NCBI GenBank assembly: GCA_024635475.1
Contig: JAGXIW010000004.1
Coordinates: 60,923-124,922 of the forward strand
Reading direction: 5' to 3'
Source of the DNA: a bacterium
GTDB lineage: Bacteria; Patescibacteriota; Gracilibacteria; BD1-5; UBA6164
DNA: 64,000 bases
Shown: positions 32,381-50,758 of the stretch, piece after piece
Layout of the letters: every line of letters starts with the position of its first letter
Numbering within the stretch: the stretch's first letter is position 1
Made by a program: the position numbers and the translations under genes
The notes under the pieces: generated by a model
Told to the model about the DNA's origin: nothing
Database searches by the model: none
Seen by the model: the letters and a program-made list of their open reading frames with translations, nothing else

Positions 32381-33541
32381 TTATTCCACTACCTCTCTTC
32401 TTATACTCTCAGATAGTCTAGTAAGACTTTCATAAGTTATAGTTTCAGATTTTTTTGCTAGATTATAGATATTGTTTGGTTTATTTTCTAAACTCGAAAT
32501 TATTTCTATTTTATCTCATACATTTATATTTACTCAAGTCAGATCAATAACAGTCAAATTCATACAAATTCTTCATAATATTTTCAGAGGATTATCTTTG
32601 TAATAAAATTCAAAATTATTTGATAATTTTCTTGATAATCATTCATAGTATCAAACTGGAATAATTCAAATTGTCATATTATCTGGTGCTGTAAAAGTTC
32701 AGTTATAACTTACTTTTTCTCATTTTTTAAGTGATTTTTTTAGAATTAAAGTTGAATAAAATGATAAAGCTAATTTTAAATTAGATAATTTAGTATGATT
32801 TTTATCTTTTTCATCAAGAGGATTTACTCAGTATAAACCAATTCAAAGTCTAATAGAATTACAATAATCATTTCAAAGTGATTTTGTAGATCAAGCAGAA
32901 TTACTTAGATGAATATATTTTGGTGAAAATCAATAATTTTTTATTATCTCAATTCACTTTTTGAAAACTTCTTCTTGTTGTAATGAATAAGATTCATCAA
33001 TTCAATCGGCATCAGCAAAATGAGAACAAACTCATTCTAAATTGATATTTTTGTTATTTTTTATTAAATCAAGTAATTTTGGTAGTTCATCAATATAAAC
33101 TCATTGTCTGTGCATTCATGAATCAATCTTGATATGAATATTTACTTTTCTTCATATTTTACATAATTCTTCCAATGTATTCGTATCATAAATTACCAAA
33201 GAAGTCTTTGTAAAATTGATATATTTTAGATTTTCTATTAGTGTATAACCTATAAGTAATATTTTTACATTACTTATTTCTTGTATTTTTAAAGCTTCAA
33301 AATAACTATCAACTATGATGTAAGTTGTTTTTCTTTCTTTAAGAATTTTTGTAATTTCCCTTATTCAATGTCAGTATGCATTTGATTTCAATACTGGAAA
33401 AATCTCATAATCTGGGTACATACTTTGGAAAATATCAAAATTATTTAAGATAGCACTTTTAGAAATATAGATATTATTCAATGTCTTAAAAGGCTTTTCA
33501 AAAGTATGTTTTAAAGATAATATTTTTCTAAAAATAGACAT
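32381..33541 (-). CDS. alr: Alanine racemase
   Basis: A 386-residue PLP-dependent alanine racemase supplying D-alanine for peptidoglycan. The PLP lysine motif is VLKSNAYGHGI (Lys near residue 46). Further family blocks are HIKIDSGMHRQGV, CSHFADADG, IHLSNSAGS, IRLGIGLYGV, and in the C-terminal domain VSYNGTFTA and IGIIPVGYYEGLSR. The C-terminal catalytic tyrosine is plausible in VSYNGT. The length is typical. It follows mltG by 19 bases in the same cell-wall unit. Confidence 0.93.
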
Positions 33542-33560
33542 AGGGAAGAAGAATAAAAAA

Positions 33561-34541
33561 TTATTTAATATATAACATCTTATTCGCTATATGTTCCTCA
33601 TTTGTTTTGGCATAGTGAATTTGTCAGTTTTCATCGTGTAGATAGTAATAATATGGGGTATTTTTTGCATTATAAACAGCTTCTATACTATCGGCACTTG
33701 GATTGCAAATTGGAGTTTTTGGAAGCCCAAGCTTAGTTCTTGTATTATAATCATTTTTATCTTGTATATGGTTTCATATAAATTTTGGAGTACATTCATC
33801 AAAAGTAAGTTCATAAGGATAACATACAGTTGCATCAGCTCATATAAACCAATTTTCATTTAATCTCTTTTTAAGTACTCAAGCAACAGTTGCTTTTTCT
33901 TTTATACTTTTTTCTTCTTTTTCTACTATTGAAGCCAAAATTATATTATTTTGTAAATTAGTATCATTTGGATTTATTGCGAGGTCTTTTATAACCTTTT
34001 TATCAAAATTAGAAAGCATAGTTTTTATAAAATCTTCTAAGCTAAAGTTATTAGGATTTATACTGTAAGTATCAGGATATAAAAATCATTCTAAAGTCTC
34101 AGTATTACTCAAAAATACAAATTCTTTTTTAAAATCACTTAATTTTTCTTTATTTAAGTTTATCAAATCTCAAGTTTGAATAAAATTGTTTTTTGATAAT
34201 TCATTATCAATATCATAGATATTCCATCATTCTAGAATAGTTACTTTTAAATCATTTGTAATTGGATTTTTAAGAGATTCTATAACTTGAATCAAATTTA
34301 ATCATTTTTTAAGTTTATAATTTCCAGCTTGTAAATCTCTTGCAGGAGGATTTAATTTTAGATAGACTTTTAGATAATTGGAGTTTAAATCAAGTTTTGA
34401 AGCTAGAGAATAATAACTATCTCATTTTTTTATCTCCAAAATTTGTTCTTTAGAAGTTAAAATAGAATTGGTAAAGCTACTGTAAGAATACAATAAATAA
34501 ATAGAAGTAAGTAAGATTATAAATATAATTATTTTTTTCAT
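33561..34541 (-). CDS. mltG: Endolytic murein transglycosylase MltG
   Basis: A 326-residue membrane-anchored YceG/MltG protein that cuts nascent glycan strands. An N-terminal transmembrane helix (IIIFIILLTSIYLLYSY) is followed by a LysM-like region with GDSYYSLASKL. The catalytic domain carries LEGFLYPDTYSI, ILASIVEKEEK (catalytic Glu), VFKKRLN-like VLKKRLNENW and NTRTKLGLPKTPICNPS. The NTRxxxGLPxTPIxNPS block is diagnostic. It is the first gene of the minus-strand unit mltG-alr-membrane protein. Confidence 0.93.
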
Positions 34542-34621
34542 AAAAGTATAGTTTAATAAAATTAATTTTAATATATTTTATGTAAAAAATAAATAAGAGA
34601 AATAATAAATTAAAATTACCC

Positions 34622-34648
34622 TTGACAAATTTTATTATTACATATAAT
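34622..34648 (+). promoter_or_regulatory. Candidate promoter
   Basis: A consensus TTGACA, a short 15-base spacer and a consensus TATAAT, 29 bases before the next start codon. This is the best sigma-70-like pair noticed in the window apart from its short spacer. Confidence 0.5.
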
Positions 34649-34677
34649 TACATAAATTAATTTTTAATATATAAAAT

Positions 34678-35076
34678 ATGGGTTCTTTAAATAGTATACC
34701 TTGAATGGTATGAGATGCAAAATTTTGATATATTGCTGTTATTAATGAAATGGAACAAGATATAGAATGAGAGTCTGTATGAGTGGAACTTGAATGAGTA
34801 CAATCAAAAACTAATAAAACATTAAGTTCTGCGGAATTAACTTTAGAAGAAAAAGAAGAAATTTTATTTAAACTAGATGATGTACATTTTTTGGAAGCAT
34901 TAATGGCTGATCAATCAGTAAATACATCAGAAATGTTATTGATAATAGAAAATGCAAATATCATATTTGATAAAAAATCTTGATACCAAATTTATATTCA
35001 ATTAGAAACATGAGATGATTATTATATAGAAATGTCTACCTATAATAAAGTATTTAATGCTTTTTATGCGAATTAA
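34678..35076 (+). CDS. Hypothetical protein
   Basis: A 132-residue acidic protein with no membrane segment. The N-terminus is glycine-containing (IPGMVGDAKFGYIAVI), with an acidic middle (ELTLEEKEEILFKLDDVHFL) and a C-terminal part with beta-type sequence (MLLIIENANIIFDKKSGYQI). It is a single-gene unit with its own near-consensus promoter and a strong terminator. No family is recognised. Confidence 0.7.
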
Positions 35077-35099
35077 TAATAAATCTATTAATTAATTAA

Positions 35100-35127
35100 A
35101 AAAGCAAATTTAAATTTGCTTTTTTTG
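35100..35127 (+). terminator. Hairpin terminator
   Basis: AAGCAAATTTAAATTTGCTT, a perfect palindrome followed by T7. Confidence 0.85.
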
Positions 35128-35325
35128 TGTATTTAGATACACTCTGTCAAACCACTACTTAAGAATGTGTAATTCCTGCAAAAAGTAGGGGAGTTTTTTA
35201 TGTATGTAAATACTCACTTTGGGCGAATAATAGTATAAAAAATAAAAAGTATTTGATTTTGTTTTTAGAAAATTATTTTTTTATTACTTTAATGTTAGTT
35301 TTTAATTATTAATTATTAATTTTTT

Positions 35326-38835
<3,510 letters not shown>

Positions 38836-38927
38836 ATGGCATAAGGTTTACAAAGTTTAGGGGAAATATAATTTCAAAATCCTTTAACTTTTAGCTTTTA
38901 ACTTTTAACTTTTAACTAAATTAATCT

Positions 38928-42950
<4,023 letters not shown>

Positions 42951-42972
42951 TACTACAAAACAAAACAAAACA

Positions 42973-43008
42973 AAAATTCCTTGATTTTTAAATCAAGGAA
43001 TTTTTTTA
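42973..43008 (+). terminator. Terminator of the rpoBC unit
   Basis: AAATTCCTTGATTT / AAATCAAGGAATTT, a perfect 14-bp stem with a 2-3 base loop, followed by a T run. Confidence 0.9.
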
Positions 43009-43089
43009 TAAATTATAAGTAAAATAATTATTGAAATTATATTAATTTTTACTATACTTGATTTATTTACATTATTAATAAATACTTAA

Positions 43090-43761
43090 ATGGGATACTA
43101 TTCTAAAGCATCTGAAGAAATTATTGTATCAATATATTTTACTGTTTGATTATTTTTGTTTACTATAGTTTGATCAGGATTGATTAGAGATTATAATCTT
43201 AATAAATATTTTGTTGAATATGCAAAAGAATATGATTATCTAGTTAATAATTGAGTTTCAACAAAAACTATAATTGTCGAGAAAAAAACTTATTCTATTA
43301 ACTATCTTAAGGTATCATGAACTAGATATAATCCAGGTTTCTCAACCGATACATTAACAAAAAAGAGTATTAATTATTTTTATACAGTTGAATGAAATAC
43401 ATATAGTGGTAATTTATTAGATGATGGCACAATACTATTTTTGAATTCAGATGAATATAATGTTTTATTTGATCCTATTGAACCAACAAAATCTATAATT
43501 GATAATTTTTATACTTATAATATACATAAAAAATTTATTAACACATCTTCACCGGATAGGCTAACTTTATTTTTCAAATCAAAATTTAGTATTTTTATTA
43601 GTATAATATCTATGTTTTTCTTTAGTTATTCGTTATTATTATTTATAAAATTATCTTTAAGATTAAAATTATTATCAATTGCATACATTTTTTTAATATT
43701 AAGTTTATATTATTATTTATATAAGGATATTATTCTGTTTACTCTAAAATGGACTATATAA
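43090..43761 (+). CDS. Membrane protein, DUF3592-like
   Basis: A 223-residue protein with an N-terminal hydrophobic helix (IVSIYFTVGLFLFTIVGSG). An extracytoplasmic beta-type region follows, with YFYTVEGNTYSGNLLDDGTI and Y-N-V-L-F-D-P-I-E-P-T-K-S. Two hydrophobic segments lie at the C-terminus (ISIISMFFFSYSLLLFIKLS and LSIAYIFLILSLYYYLYKD). The helix - beta domain with N-P/E-P-x-x-S - helix arrangement resembles DUF3592 proteins of unknown role. It stands alone between rpoC and a convergent coiled-coil gene. Confidence 0.65.
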
Positions 43762-43794
43762 AAAATCAAAAACAATTGTTTTTGATTTTTTTTG
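43761..43794. terminator. Bidirectional terminator
   Basis: AAAAATCAAAAACAATTG then TTTTTGATTTTTT, a perfect stem between convergent genes, with A and T runs serving both strands. It overlaps the stop of the membrane-protein gene. Confidence 0.8.
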
Positions 43795-43810
43795 GTGTTT
43801 AAGGTAATTT

Positions 43811-44191
43811 CTACAAATCATTTAACATATTCAATATGTCATCTGGATCTTTCTCATTTTTAGCATCTTCTTCTTGAGCTTTTGCTATTTTTTGTTTATT
43901 GTCGCTTACTTGAAAAGCTTGCCATTCAACTAGATGTTTTTCATTTAGAGATTTTATTTCTTTTTGATAACTTGTTTCTAATTGTTCAAGTTTCTTTTTT
44001 TCTGTATCAAGAATTTCAAATAATCTATCAATTTGTTCATTACTCATACTTGGCATTATATCAAACCAGTATTGTCTTTCTTGATCATCCATTGATTTTG
44101 TATTTAGTACAAGTTTTATAAGCTCAGAATATTCAGCTTGTATTTCATCAGTTATTTGAAAATTTACTCAGTTACTTGTTATTTGAGACAT
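43811..44191 (-). CDS. Hypothetical coiled-coil protein
   Basis: A 126-residue acidic, helical protein. Residues about 36-55 contain DDQERQYWFDIMPSMSNEQI, after which a long coiled coil runs (ILDTEKKKLEQLETSYQKE). The C-terminus is DPDDILNMLNDL. Proteins of this style are common in Patescibacteria, but no function is known. The start ATG is chosen because the frame is open to it and it carries one TGA (SNG). It is divergent from the small membrane-protein gene at 44349. Confidence 0.7.
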
Positions 44192-44348
44192 AATTTTTAT
44201 ATTAAGAGTTATAAGTAATATTATTTAAACTTTCTACTTATGTATATTTTAATATATAAAGTAAAAATTTGCAAAAAAAAATAAAAAAATATAATTGACT
44301 ATGGTAATTAACAATTGTTAATTATTAATTATTCATTATTAATTATTT

Positions 44349-44606
44349 ATGTTTTATTTATATCTAGGAGTTTATACTTTTTTTGTAATGATAATTTGGT
44401 GAATATATGCTGTAATAGCAATACATTCATTTAAATTTAAAAATTTTAGTCCACATATAAGTTTATTTATTAAATTGTTGTTTTGACTTTTTACTATTAT
44501 GACTATAATTGGATATATATTGATTTTTTATAATTCAGATATTTTGAATAAAAAAATAGAAATAACTATTACAAAAAATCGTATTGCAAAAGAAGTAAGT
44601 TATTAA
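44349..44606 (+). CDS. Small two-helix membrane protein
   Basis: An 85-residue protein with two transmembrane helices (LYLGVYTFFVMIIWGIYAVI and LFIKLLFGLFTIMTIIGYIL) separated by a short basic loop, and a short polar tail. The first lies right at the N-terminus. It is preceded by a run of TTAATTATT-like units directly before ATG. No family is recognised; it may be co-transcribed with the HIT gene 97 bases downstream. Confidence 0.6.
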
Positions 44607-44703
44607 GAATGGACGAAATAATAAAGATAAAAGACTAAAATATAATTCAAATTTATTGTTTTTTTCTTTGATTTTTGTTTTTTAATCTTTAATTATAATA
44701 TTT

Positions 44704-45021
44704 ATGAGTTCAGTTTTTACAAAAATAATAAATAGAGAAATCCCTAGTGATATAGTTTATGAACAAGATAATTTGATAGTTATACGAGATATAAATCCAA
44801 TTGCAAAAACTCATTTACTTATTATTCCTAAAAAAGAAATTGTTACAGTAGATGATATAGATGAACAAGACAGAGATTTAATCGCAGATATGTTTTTTAC
44901 AGCTAAGAAAGTAGCTTCAAATTTAGGTATAACTTGAGCTTATCAACTGCACTTCAATGTCTGAAAAGAATGATGACAAGAAGTTATGCACATACATATG
45001 CATTTAACTTCAAATAAATAA
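44704..45021 (+). CDS. HIT family nucleotide-binding hydrolase
   Basis: A 105-residue HINT-type histidine triad protein, which hydrolyses nucleoside phosphoramidates or similar substrates. The motifs are FTKIINREIPSDIVYE, RDINPIAKTHLLIIPKKE and the triad VMHIHMHL with H96, H98 and H100. The length is typical. Residue 28, just before DINP, is encoded by CGA; Arg is common at this place in HINT proteins, so this codon may still mean Arg. That makes it a useful counter-test to CGG = Trp. Confidence 0.92.
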
Positions 45022-45060
45022 TTTTTAATTTCTTTTATTTTATATTACCTTTTAACTTTT

Positions 45061-46437
45061 ATGAATAAAAATAAAATTATCTTTTCAATAATATGATGAA
45101 TTATTTTGATATTGATTTTCTGGTGAGTTTTTCTTATGAATTCATCCTCAAAAAATAGTGCAAAGAAAAGTGAAACTGAAGGAAATTTTGTTATATGGAC
45201 TTATGGCCTTGATCAAACAAAAATAGATGAAGTAATAAAAGAATTTAAAAGTAAAGCTAAAACATATGAAGATAAGAGTATTAAGGTTGAAAATTTTGAA
45301 AATTACACTGATTATAAAGAGGCTTTATTAGCATCAATTGTATTATGAAAATCACCAGATATTTTTTTATTAAGCAATTTTGAAAAATCATACCTAGAAA
45401 ATAATGTATTATGAATAAATCCAAATGCTATTAATCCAAAAGATTTTAGAAAAAATTATAAGACTTTTTTTGTTGATGATTTACTAAAAGAAACAACTGA
45501 TGAAGATTGAAAAAAAGTTGAATTTGTTATGTGAATTCCTTTATGATATGAGACTTTAGGATTTTTTTATAATAGAAAATTTAATGTAAAACCAAGTGAT
45601 TTAGAATCTTTAGCTTGAGTAAATACAATAATTGATGATATAAAAAGTAGATATCCAGACATAGTTCCTTTATGAATTATGAACTCCAGTATAGATAATA
45701 ATAGTGATGTTATGACTCAATTTTTTATGTTGTCAGAATCTTCACCTCTTTCTTTGGATAAAGTATCTGAACTTTCTGAAAAAGAAGCATTTTGAAAATA
45801 TCAATCTTATTTTAATCAGGTAAACTCTTCTAATTCGGTTGATAATTTTCCAGAAGCACAATATTCTGATTCAGAAAATACATGAAAAACAAATTTGGAG
45901 TTATTTAGTGAATGAAATGAGGCTATGATAATAGGTTATCCCAGTATGATAAATAGTTTAGATGAAGTTTGATTTAATAGTTCTTTTCTTTTTGCTGAAC
46001 CGTTTCCTCATTATTTTTCTTGAAATTGAAAAACACTTGTTAAGTATAGTTATTTTGTAGTTAATAAAAACACAAAAGATGAAACATTGGCTTTTGATTT
46101 TTTGACATATTTATCAAGTGAAGAATGATCAAAATTATTTTTAAATAAATTTACTTATCTACTACCAGCTATTGTAACTTTAGAACAAGATAAATTAGGA
46201 GAAAAAATTCATCCTTCGTATAATTTAACCCTGTCAGATTTTTATAAAGGTGGGGATGATTCTTTATTATCATCTTTTGATAAATGAATAGAAATTTTAT
46301 ACGATGAAGAACTTAATAAAATAGTAAAAGATAATAATAATTATTTAGAAAAATTTAAAAAATTACAAAAAGTTATTTCATGTAGATATAAAAAACTTTA
46401 CAGTTTAGAAGGTCTTTCTATTGATTGTGAGAAATAG
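45061..46437 (+). CDS. Extracellular solute-binding protein, family 1-like
   Basis: A 458-residue membrane-anchored periplasmic-binding-type protein. An N-terminal hydrophobic anchor (IIFSIIGGIILILIFWGVFL) is followed by a Ser-rich linker and then NFVIWTYGLDQTKIDEVIKE. This matches the start of sugar/family 1 binding proteins (strand, then Y-G-x-x-x-x-x-x-x-I-x-E-F). Further matches are ASIVLGKSPDIFLLSN, PLGYETLGFFYNRK and FSEGNEAMIIGYPS. No lipobox is evident. No ABC permease or ATPase lies nearby, so its transporter, if any, is elsewhere. It has an extra C-terminal Cys-containing helix. Confidence 0.75.
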
Positions 46438-46477
46438 AATACAGAATGTAGAATATAGGATGCAAGATAAAATGTCC

Positions 46478-46508
46478 AATATTGTTATTCCTGACATGAT
46501 CCCAAGAA
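46478..46508 (+). repeat. Degenerate GTTATTCCTGA palindrome
   Basis: GTTATTCCTGACATGATCCC followed by AAGAATC is a decayed member of the GTCATTC...GAATC palindromic repeat family, in the gap after the solute-binding protein gene. Confidence 0.4.
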
Positions 46509-46578
46509 TCATCAAATATAAATTACTAGCACTCTGCTACATTAATTATTCATTATTAATTGTTAATTATTAATTACC

Positions 46579-47694
46579 TTGTTTTGTTATATTCATATTC
46601 CATTTTGTCAAAGTAGATGTAAATATTGTAGATTTTCTACTTTTGCATGAAAAGCAGATTTAGATAAAGAGATTTATGTGAATAATTTAATTGGTAGAAT
46701 ACAAAATACTGAATCACAAAAGAAGCTAAATTCTATCTATTTTTGATGATGAACACCAACTAGTTTAAATAATAATCAATTAGAAAGAATTATTTCAGCT
46801 TTAAAAAATAGGTTTGGTTTTGATGATGATATAGAGATAACTTTAGAAACTACTATTAATAATATTACAGAAGAAAATCTAATAATATGGCAAAAAATAT
46901 GATTTAATAGACTAAGCATATGAATTCAAACACTAAATAATAGGTCGCTAAAAGAAATCTGAAGACCAGTTAAAGAACAAATCATTAATAAATTAGATAT
47001 CATTGAAAATTTATTTAGAAAAAATTGTCATTCCCTTGAAGAAGGGAATCTTCCTTACATTTGTACTAATTGATTATCTGTATCAGTTGACTTCATAATA
47101 TGACTGCCATATGTGAAAAAATGAGAAACACTTAATGATATAAAATTTATTTTAAAAAATTATAATTTTATAAATCATATTTCACTCTATATGCTTGAAG
47201 AATATTATGATTATCCCAAAAAATGGCAAAACTTAAGTATAGCCGAAGAAGATTTCCTAGAAGAATACTTGATTTGTAAAAATTATTTAGAAAAAAAATG
47301 ATTTAAAAGATATGAATTATCAAATTTTGCAAGAGCTTGATTTGAATGCAAACACAATAAAGCATATTGGAATCATGAAAATATGTTAGCACTTTGACTT
47401 TGAGCTCATTGATTTCTAGATGGTATAAGATATGCTAATCCTGATAATTTTATAGATTATTATTCTTGAAAACTAGATTATAAAGAAAATTTAACAAAAT
47501 ATGATATATTTCTAGAAAAAGTTATGTTTTGAATTAGAACTAACTGACTAGAAAAAGAAATTTACAAGAATTTAAATCAAGAAAAAATCAAGTATTTTGT
47601 AGGACAAAAATTACTTGATTTTCAAGATGATAAACTCACATTAGGTGACAGTTGAGTAACATTAATTGATTATATAATAAAAGAAATAGTTTAG
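46579..47694 (+). CDS. hemW: Radical SAM HemW-like protein
   Basis: A 371-residue HemW/coproporphyrinogen III dehydrogenase-like radical SAM protein; HemW members act as heme chaperones or transferases. The cluster motif is YIHIPFCQSRCKYC (C-x3-C-x2-C, followed by RFSTF). Further motifs are IYFGGGTPTSL, FNRLSIGIQTLNNRSLKEIG and SVDFIIGLP, and the HemN C-terminal region has ALGLGAHGFLDG. No ATG lies upstream of the motif in frame and TAA precedes it, so the start is taken as TTG at 46579. An extra roughly 20-residue stretch before SVDFIIGLP is encoded by a palindromic repeat (see findings). No other heme genes are in view. Confidence 0.87.
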
Positions 47695-47789
47695 AAAAAC
47701 TATTTAATTTTCATTGGATTGCAGAAATTTGTTTTTTTTATTTATTTAAGATATAATTTAATAGTTTTAAAATTTAAAATATATTTATT

Positions 47790-50216
47790 ATGCTAAAAAA
47801 AATAATTTCCGTAATTATAATAACACTGTTTATTAATAACTCTGCATTTGCTACAATAAATTTTGGTAATGTAAAGGTTGGATGAAGTAATAAAAATCTT
47901 AATTACACTAATATTTGAGAATTAAATAAACAAATAATTATATCTACATTAAAAATCAAAAAAATCGAATGATGAGCTTTATACTTATCAAAGCTAGATA
48001 AAATAGAAAAATTAATTAATTCTACAGAAAGTATAGAAACTCTTAATGTAATGACAGAATTAAATAATAAAAAAAATATAAATAACAGAAACTTATCAAG
48101 TTCAGATAATATGAATTTTGAAATATATAAATTGATTGATTTGAAAATTAAGAAAAAAATATTCTTATTAGAAGAAGAAAAATACAATAATGTTATCAAT
48201 TTAGTTAATAATTCTTGAATTAGTAAAGAAGAAATAAAAAAAGTTGAAAATGAAATCGTTAAACTTCAATTAACTTTGCTTGATAATAGTAAAAGTATTG
48301 CTGAGAAAATACTAAGCAATATAAATGATAATTTAAACTATGAAGATAATTGAAATATGAAGTTTGATTTAGTATGAAATTCAACAAATTTTTGAAGTTG
48401 AAAAGTTAGTTTTAATATGCCAAATTATAAGATAAAAACTGAAAAATTTGACAGTGAGTTACAATCTCAAATGGATTTATTAATTGAATCTAGTTTAATC
48501 TGAAAAGATTCATTTAAAGTACAGTTTAGTTCTTTTGTGGATTTTATTACAAAAGATTCAAATATATATTTGTTGATGAATAAATTAAATTATTCTTGAA
48601 TTGATAAAATTGATAATACTTGAAAAATTGAAAAAGTTTTGAAAAAATTAAAATTTTTTGCATCTAATAATGAATATTTAAAAATTGAACAAGATGAAAA
48701 TTGATGAAATGAAGGTATAAAAGAAATTCAACATATGCTAAATTTATATAAAAATTCCAATATTTGAGATATAAATTCTTTATATAACAAATGACAAGGT
48801 GTTTTAAAATCTCCTATGTTCAATGTATATAAAAAGGTTTGAAATAAATATTTAATTATACCCTCTAAAGAAGCTTGTGATACAATTATGTCTATGCAAT
48901 ACAAATTTCAATGAAAATGAAATCTAAATTGTAGTGATGGTGAATACTTTGATATGGTAAAAGAAATAGTAAAAACCTGAGACTTATATATTATCTTGTG
49001 AAAAAAAATAAATACTATATGATTTAATTTAGCGGAAAATCCTGAAGTAACTTTAAATGCTAAACTAAATTATTCAAATACAAAAATTGAAAATTTAAAT
49101 TTAAAGATTACTCCAAAAGATGAAAAATATACTTGAGAATTTTTAGAATTAGATTTTGTTAATTGACAGAAATTAGATGTATTATTTAATGCAAAATCTG
49201 ATGATGTTGATTTATCTTTTAAATCATTGTTAGATAAAGACAATTATTTTTCAAAAATAGATTATGTTTGAAATTTCCCTAGAAATCTAAATACAAGTTT
49301 TAAACTTGAAAATGGTTCTTTTAAATGAAATTTTTATTCTAAAAAAGATTGACATGATAATAATTATGGTAAAGCTATTGAATGAAATTATATTTACAAT
49401 TGAAAAATAACATGAAGTATAAAGAATCATGAAATAAATTGATTTAATTTTGAGGCTTCTTGAAAAGATGCTATAAAAAATCAAGATATATTTTTAGTAA
49501 AATTAAAATTAATAAACAATATTATAACTTGAACAACAAAAGCTTATGACAATAATGAAGAAATATTAAATATTGCGACTACATGAAAATATGATAAAGA
49601 CATTTTTGAATTAAATAATCAGGTTAGTTTTAAAAATATTTTTAGTACAGAGATAGGTAAAGCTAGAGATGCAACAAGAAAATCTGATATTGAATCATTG
49701 AGGTCAGCAATTGAACAATATTATCAAGATAATGCAGAGTATCCTACTTTATATAATTTTGATGAAATCAAAACTTTTATAGCTAATATTCCAGAAGATC
49801 CTTTGAAAAATGTAGAGATAAATTGATGTAAATTTGGGTATAATTATGCTGTATGAGATGATAATAATTGAGTTAAAAATCAAGTATATGTATTATCATC
49901 ATGTATGGAAAGTTGAGAGGTATTGAAATTGGGAATAACTCAAAGTAAAGTTGGTTTAGCAAAATCAATCAATTGATATACTACATGGGTAAAACAAGAA
50001 AAACAAGTAAATACTGATAATAAAATTAAGTCTAACTTAGATTTTAAATATTATTGAGATATGTATAATTATAATAGGGAAATGAATTTTGATGTTTTTA
50101 TCTCAAATAAAGATTATATAAAATGGAAACTTACATCTGATAACAAAAGAACAAAAACAGAAACACTAAAAATTAAAAAACCAAGTAATATCAAAATAAT
50201 TGATGATTTAGAATAA
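47790..50216 (+). CDS. Large exported protein with embedded pilin-like domain
   Basis: An 808-residue secreted protein with a signal peptide (MLKKIISVIIITLFINNSAF|A). Residues about 60-170 are helical and charged, with a likely coiled coil. A long beta-rich region follows (about 190-600) of uncharacterised type. Near residues 623-705 is a segment KARDATRKSDIESLRSAIEQ, then YYQDNAEYPTL, ending with a Cys pair (NGCKFGYNYAV, LSSCMES). This matches the start and disulfide-closed end of the globular domain of type IV pilins and pseudopilins, but lacks the N-terminal pilin helix. A beta-type tail follows. I know of no named family for the whole protein. Confidence 0.78.
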
Positions 50217-50230
50217 AGAATTTAATATAA

Positions 50231-50264
50231 AAAAAATAGTATGGAATTTTCCATACTATTTTTT
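50231..50264. terminator. Bidirectional terminator
   Basis: AATAGTATGGAA / TTCCATACTATT stem with A and T runs. It lies between convergent genes and overlaps the last codons of the HPF-like gene. Confidence 0.8.
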
Positions 50265-50564
50265 ATCACTTAATTGTTCTTTTATATGATCAAATAAATG
50301 ATTAATCAAATCATCTAAATTTTTAAAATCTTCTCTTTCTGATCTATGAGCTTCTCAATCAAAAGTAGCATTTATGTTTCAATTAAAAAGTCATTTTTTA
50401 TTTTTATTTATTGTAATTTTCAGAGCTCATTTAGAATCTTCTTTTTTAAATTTGTTTAAATAGTTATCAAGCTTTGTTGAGACATTTTCATTAACTAGTC
50501 TTTCAACAACTTCTTTTGATACTTTCAATTCATCACCTAAGTTTACATTTACTTGTAAATCCAT
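50256..50564 (-). CDS. HPF/RaiA-like ribosome-associated protein
   Basis: A 102-residue protein with the profile of ribosome hibernation factors of the S30EA fold. It starts with helix ELKVSKEVVERLVNENVSTK and a KLDNYLNKFKK helix, then beta strands ALKITINKNKKGLFNGNINA. It ends REDFKNLDDLINHLFDHIKE, the place where HPF has its paired D-x-x-x-x-K-L-x-x-Q-L helix. The Arg/Lys density is lower than usual, so the call is tentative. It stands alone and convergent with the large exported protein. Confidence 0.55.
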
Positions 50565-50758
50565 TTTTGTTTTTTAGTAGATATAAAATATTTTCAAAGA
50601 TTCTAGTTTTTTTAAGGCTTTAACATAAATCTCTAAATTTTTGCAAAAACATTTTATCCTTTAATTTTTTAAAATCAAGTTGAGTTTTTAAGAAAAAAAA
50701 ATATACTTTATTTTATTTCTTACTGATATTATAATACTAATACCTAACCCCTAATTTT

